From CADEGZ01 sp035443705 (lineage in GTDB: Bacteria > Pseudomonadota > Gammaproteobacteria > UBA6186 > Azoamicaceae), in the NCBI GenBank assembly GCA_035443705.1, contig DAORSV010000038.1:1-15933 (forward strand): DNA of 15,933 bases. Direction: 5' to 3'. Made by a program: the position numbers and the translations under genes. Every line of letters starts with the position of its first letter. Positions within the stretch are counted from its first letter, which is position 1. The notes beneath the pieces are model-generated. The model saw only the letters and a list, made by a program, of their open reading frames with translations. It searched no databases and had not been told where the DNA came from. This document shows positions 14,637 through 15,933 of the stretch, piece after piece.

Positions 14637-15387
14637 AGGAAAAATTGACAATGTATCCCGCTTTTATCAAGGCGGGCAGGCTTTCTATAATCACTTTTTC
14701 CTCGGCTTTTCCGATCAAAACCGTCCGCAACTCTTCTAAAGATCGTTTTCCATCAATGGCATTTAATATCTCCCATTGGAGCGCAGTTAAGCGATCAATT
14801 CTGATATCAAAACAGAAACGTCTAACAAAAAGATAAACCGCCCCTTCTGTTAAATCAACACTATCGTTCCCGGTAAAATCAACTTGATTGGTTTCCCAAA
14901 TGCGATCGATTGGAAAAGCGGAATACATCAAAACGCTATTTGCTGGCCGATGAAAAATCAGATCCGCATATTGAGAACTGGGGATTAAAGCAAGCATGCT
15001 CCAATCAAATGCACGTTCGTCAGCGCCGATTAAAAGACACTGAATATTCCATTCTAAGCGAACAATGTCGATCAAATAGGGCAACCCTAAAACAAACGGA
15101 GAATCCAAAAGAGCCTCTGCCAAACCAGCGCCATAATCATTTAAGCTGGGGGAATAGGATGAATGTTGTTCTAAATAAGGATTCACCATCCTCCGAAAAT
15201 ACTGTTCACCGACAAGCTTTTGACAAACTGGATAGGTATTAGCCAATGCCTTTAATAAACGAATGTGTCTATTGTTAACATAAATGTCAAATAAACCCAA
15301 AAAAAGAGAATCACTGCGCTTGGCACTTAAATTATCAATAAAGCGTTGCTGTAGATCTCGAAGCTGAAAGGATGATTTCTTATGCAT
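14635..15387 (-). CDS. bufC: BufC/HvfC-type DUF2063 protein with PqqD-like C-terminal domain
   Basis: A 250-residue cytoplasmic protein. The DUF2063 domain (about 5-115) shows LRDLQQRFIDNL, RLLKALANTYPVCQKLVGEQYF, SPSLNDYGAGLAEAL and LPYLIDIVRLEW. The C-terminal winged-helix module (about 200-248), LTALQWEILNAIDG..SLEEL...LIKAGYIVNF, resembles the peptide-recognition PqqD/RRE fold. In characterised systems BufC partners the MNIO enzyme BufB to modify cysteines of BufA. The frame is open upstream to 15447, inside bufA; the starts at 15390 (ATGA overlap) and 15387 (TGATG) both follow AAGGGG, and 15387 has the better spacing. It is translationally coupled to bufA, with no bufB between them. Confidence 0.85.
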   Translation of the reverse strand: MHKKSSFQLRDLQQRFIDNLSAKRSDSLFLGLFDIYVNNRHIRLLKALANTYPVCQKLVGEQYFRRMVNPYLEQHSSYSPSLNDYGAGLAEALLDSPFVLGLPYLIDIVRLEWNIQCLLIGADERAFDWSMLALIPSSQYADLIFHRPANSVLMYSAFPIDRIWETNQVDFTGNDSVDLTEGAVYLFVRRFCFDIRIDRLTALQWEILNAIDGKRSLEELRTVLIGKAEEKVIIESLPALIKAGYIVNFS

Positions 15388-15650
15388 CATTCCCCTTTTA
15401 AACTTCCACCCAATTTTTTGCATGTTCCCAGAGGCACTAGGATCCATTCAGCAGGATCGTTATCTATTGTAGAAACTCCTGCACAAGAATGATCTTTTGC
15501 AGCACAGGCATTCATCCCTTTTTTAGCGATGCCATAGCATTTCTCCATAGGCGCTTCTTCATCCGCTAACGCCTCCCCCACACCAACCGCAATTCCTGCC
15601 GATAAAATGGCCGCTACCGCGAGTTGCGCCCATTGATTCCCTTGCTTCAT
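15387..15650 (-). CDS. bufA: BufA1-type DUF2282 periplasmic metal-buffering peptide precursor
   Basis: An 87-residue exported protein. The signal peptide covers about 1-29, with a hydrophobic core AVAAILSAGIAVGV and likely cleavage after A-L-A. The mature part carries the DUF2282 pattern with four cysteines (C38, C49, C56, C77) in EKCYGIAKKGMNACA, HSCAG, DNDPAEW and GTCKKLGG. In buf systems (known in Caulobacter and relatives) such cysteines are converted by BufB/BufC into copper-chelating heterocycles, and the product buffers copper in the periplasm. The start ATG has AGGGGGG 8 nt upstream. It is first in the bufA-bufC pair and diverges from coq7 (50 bp). Because bufB is missing here, modification depends on an enzyme elsewhere, or the peptide acts unmodified. 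Confidence 0.87.
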   Translation of the reverse strand: MKQGNQWAQLAVAAILSAGIAVGVGEALADEEAPMEKCYGIAKKGMNACAAKDHSCAGVSTIDNDPAEWILVPLGTCKKLGGSLKGE

Positions 15651-15700
15651 TGCTACAGCCCCCCTGTTACGCTTAAAAAAACTCTGCTACCCTACTTAAT

Positions 15701-15933
15701 ATGAAAGAAAATTCCTTGGCTGATCAAATAATTCACCGACTTGATAAGATCTTAAACGCCTTACCAAAAGGTATCCCCTCTATAAAAACCATAGCTCAAT
15801 TACCTGAAAAGGGTCAACCCGACCCTTATCGGACGGATACGCTTTCTGCGGTCGAACAAACAGCCTCTGCAGCCCTGATGCGCATTAATCATAGCGGTGA
15901 AGTCTGCGCACAAGCCTTATACCTAGGTCAAGC
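15701..15933 (+). CDS. coq7: 2-nonaprenyl-3-methyl-6-methoxy-1,4-benzoquinol hydroxylase Coq7, 5' part
   Basis: The first 77 codons of a diiron Coq7 hydroxylase (ubiquinone synthesis, inner-membrane face), cut by the window edge. The end of the visible part, ALMRINHSGEVCAQALYLGQ, is the conserved first helix of the ferritin-like core, and Glu67 is the expected first iron ligand. The N-terminal 55 residues are variable in this family. The ATG at 15701 has no obvious SD and sits directly after TACTTAAT, so a short-leader or leaderless start is possible. It diverges from bufA. Confidence 0.9.
   Translation, partial: MKENSLADQIIHRLDKILNALPKGIPSIKTIAQLPEKGQPDPYRTDTLSAVEQTASAALMRINHSGEVCAQALYLGQ

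Noticed and set aside
14910..15242. Plus-strand 110-codon open frame inside bufC
   Set aside because: Antisense to bufC, which has clear DUF2063 motifs; no RBS or motif support.
1..15933. CRISPR array, insertion sequence, transposase or integrase
   Set aside because: No regularly spaced direct repeats and no transposase or integrase motifs were seen anywhere in the window.

Overview
The window looks like the chromosome of a moderately AT-rich gammaproteobacterium, most probably a Legionellales/Coxiellaceae-type intracellular or host-associated lineage. This is inferred from the rplY-pth-ychF block, a RpoS very close to the enterobacterial protein, IHF-beta, a TIGR02449 coiled-coil protein, a BufA/BufC pair, a decayed metabolic gene and a very large lineage-specific protein. 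No marker in the window fixes the genus.

Layout. Positions 1-4295 (minus strand) are one uninterrupted reading frame that runs off the left edge: at least 1431 codons of an unrecognised protein with a glycine-rich hydrophobic hairpin, a long charged coiled coil and an irregular repeat-like C-terminal half. Next come yciB (septation protein A/IspZ family) and an alpha/beta hydrolase, both minus. Then follows a deleted and frameshifted relic of HMG-CoA lyase (plus) and a 59-residue two-CxxC protein (minus). A sigma70-type promoter and a hairpin-rich leader precede rplY-pth-ychF (plus), the classic translation block. An imperfect 99-bp palindrome overlaps the ychF stop codon. An LD-carboxypeptidase and an MHS-type MFS transporter follow, overlapping by 4 bp. 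On the minus strand ihfB overlaps a beta-barrel outer-membrane protein gene by 4 bp, and rpoS diverges from ihfB. Convergent with rpoS is a DUF2970 membrane protein that seems to start at ATT. A TIGR02449 (ZapB-like) gene follows. Then comes a minus-strand pair, bufA (DUF2282 copper-binding peptide precursor) and bufC (DUF2063), without the bufB (DUF692/MNIO) enzyme gene usually found between them. The 5' end of coq7 closes the window.

How they work together. Most genes are housekeeping: 5S-rRNA binding, peptidyl-tRNA recycling, a translation-associated ATPase, nucleoid architecture, stationary-phase sigma factor, ubiquinone synthesis, peptidoglycan-peptide recycling. The parts most worth pursuing are the giant unrecognised protein, the MNIO-less BufA-BufC pair, the ATT-start gene, the palindrome at the ychF stop and the folded rplY leader.
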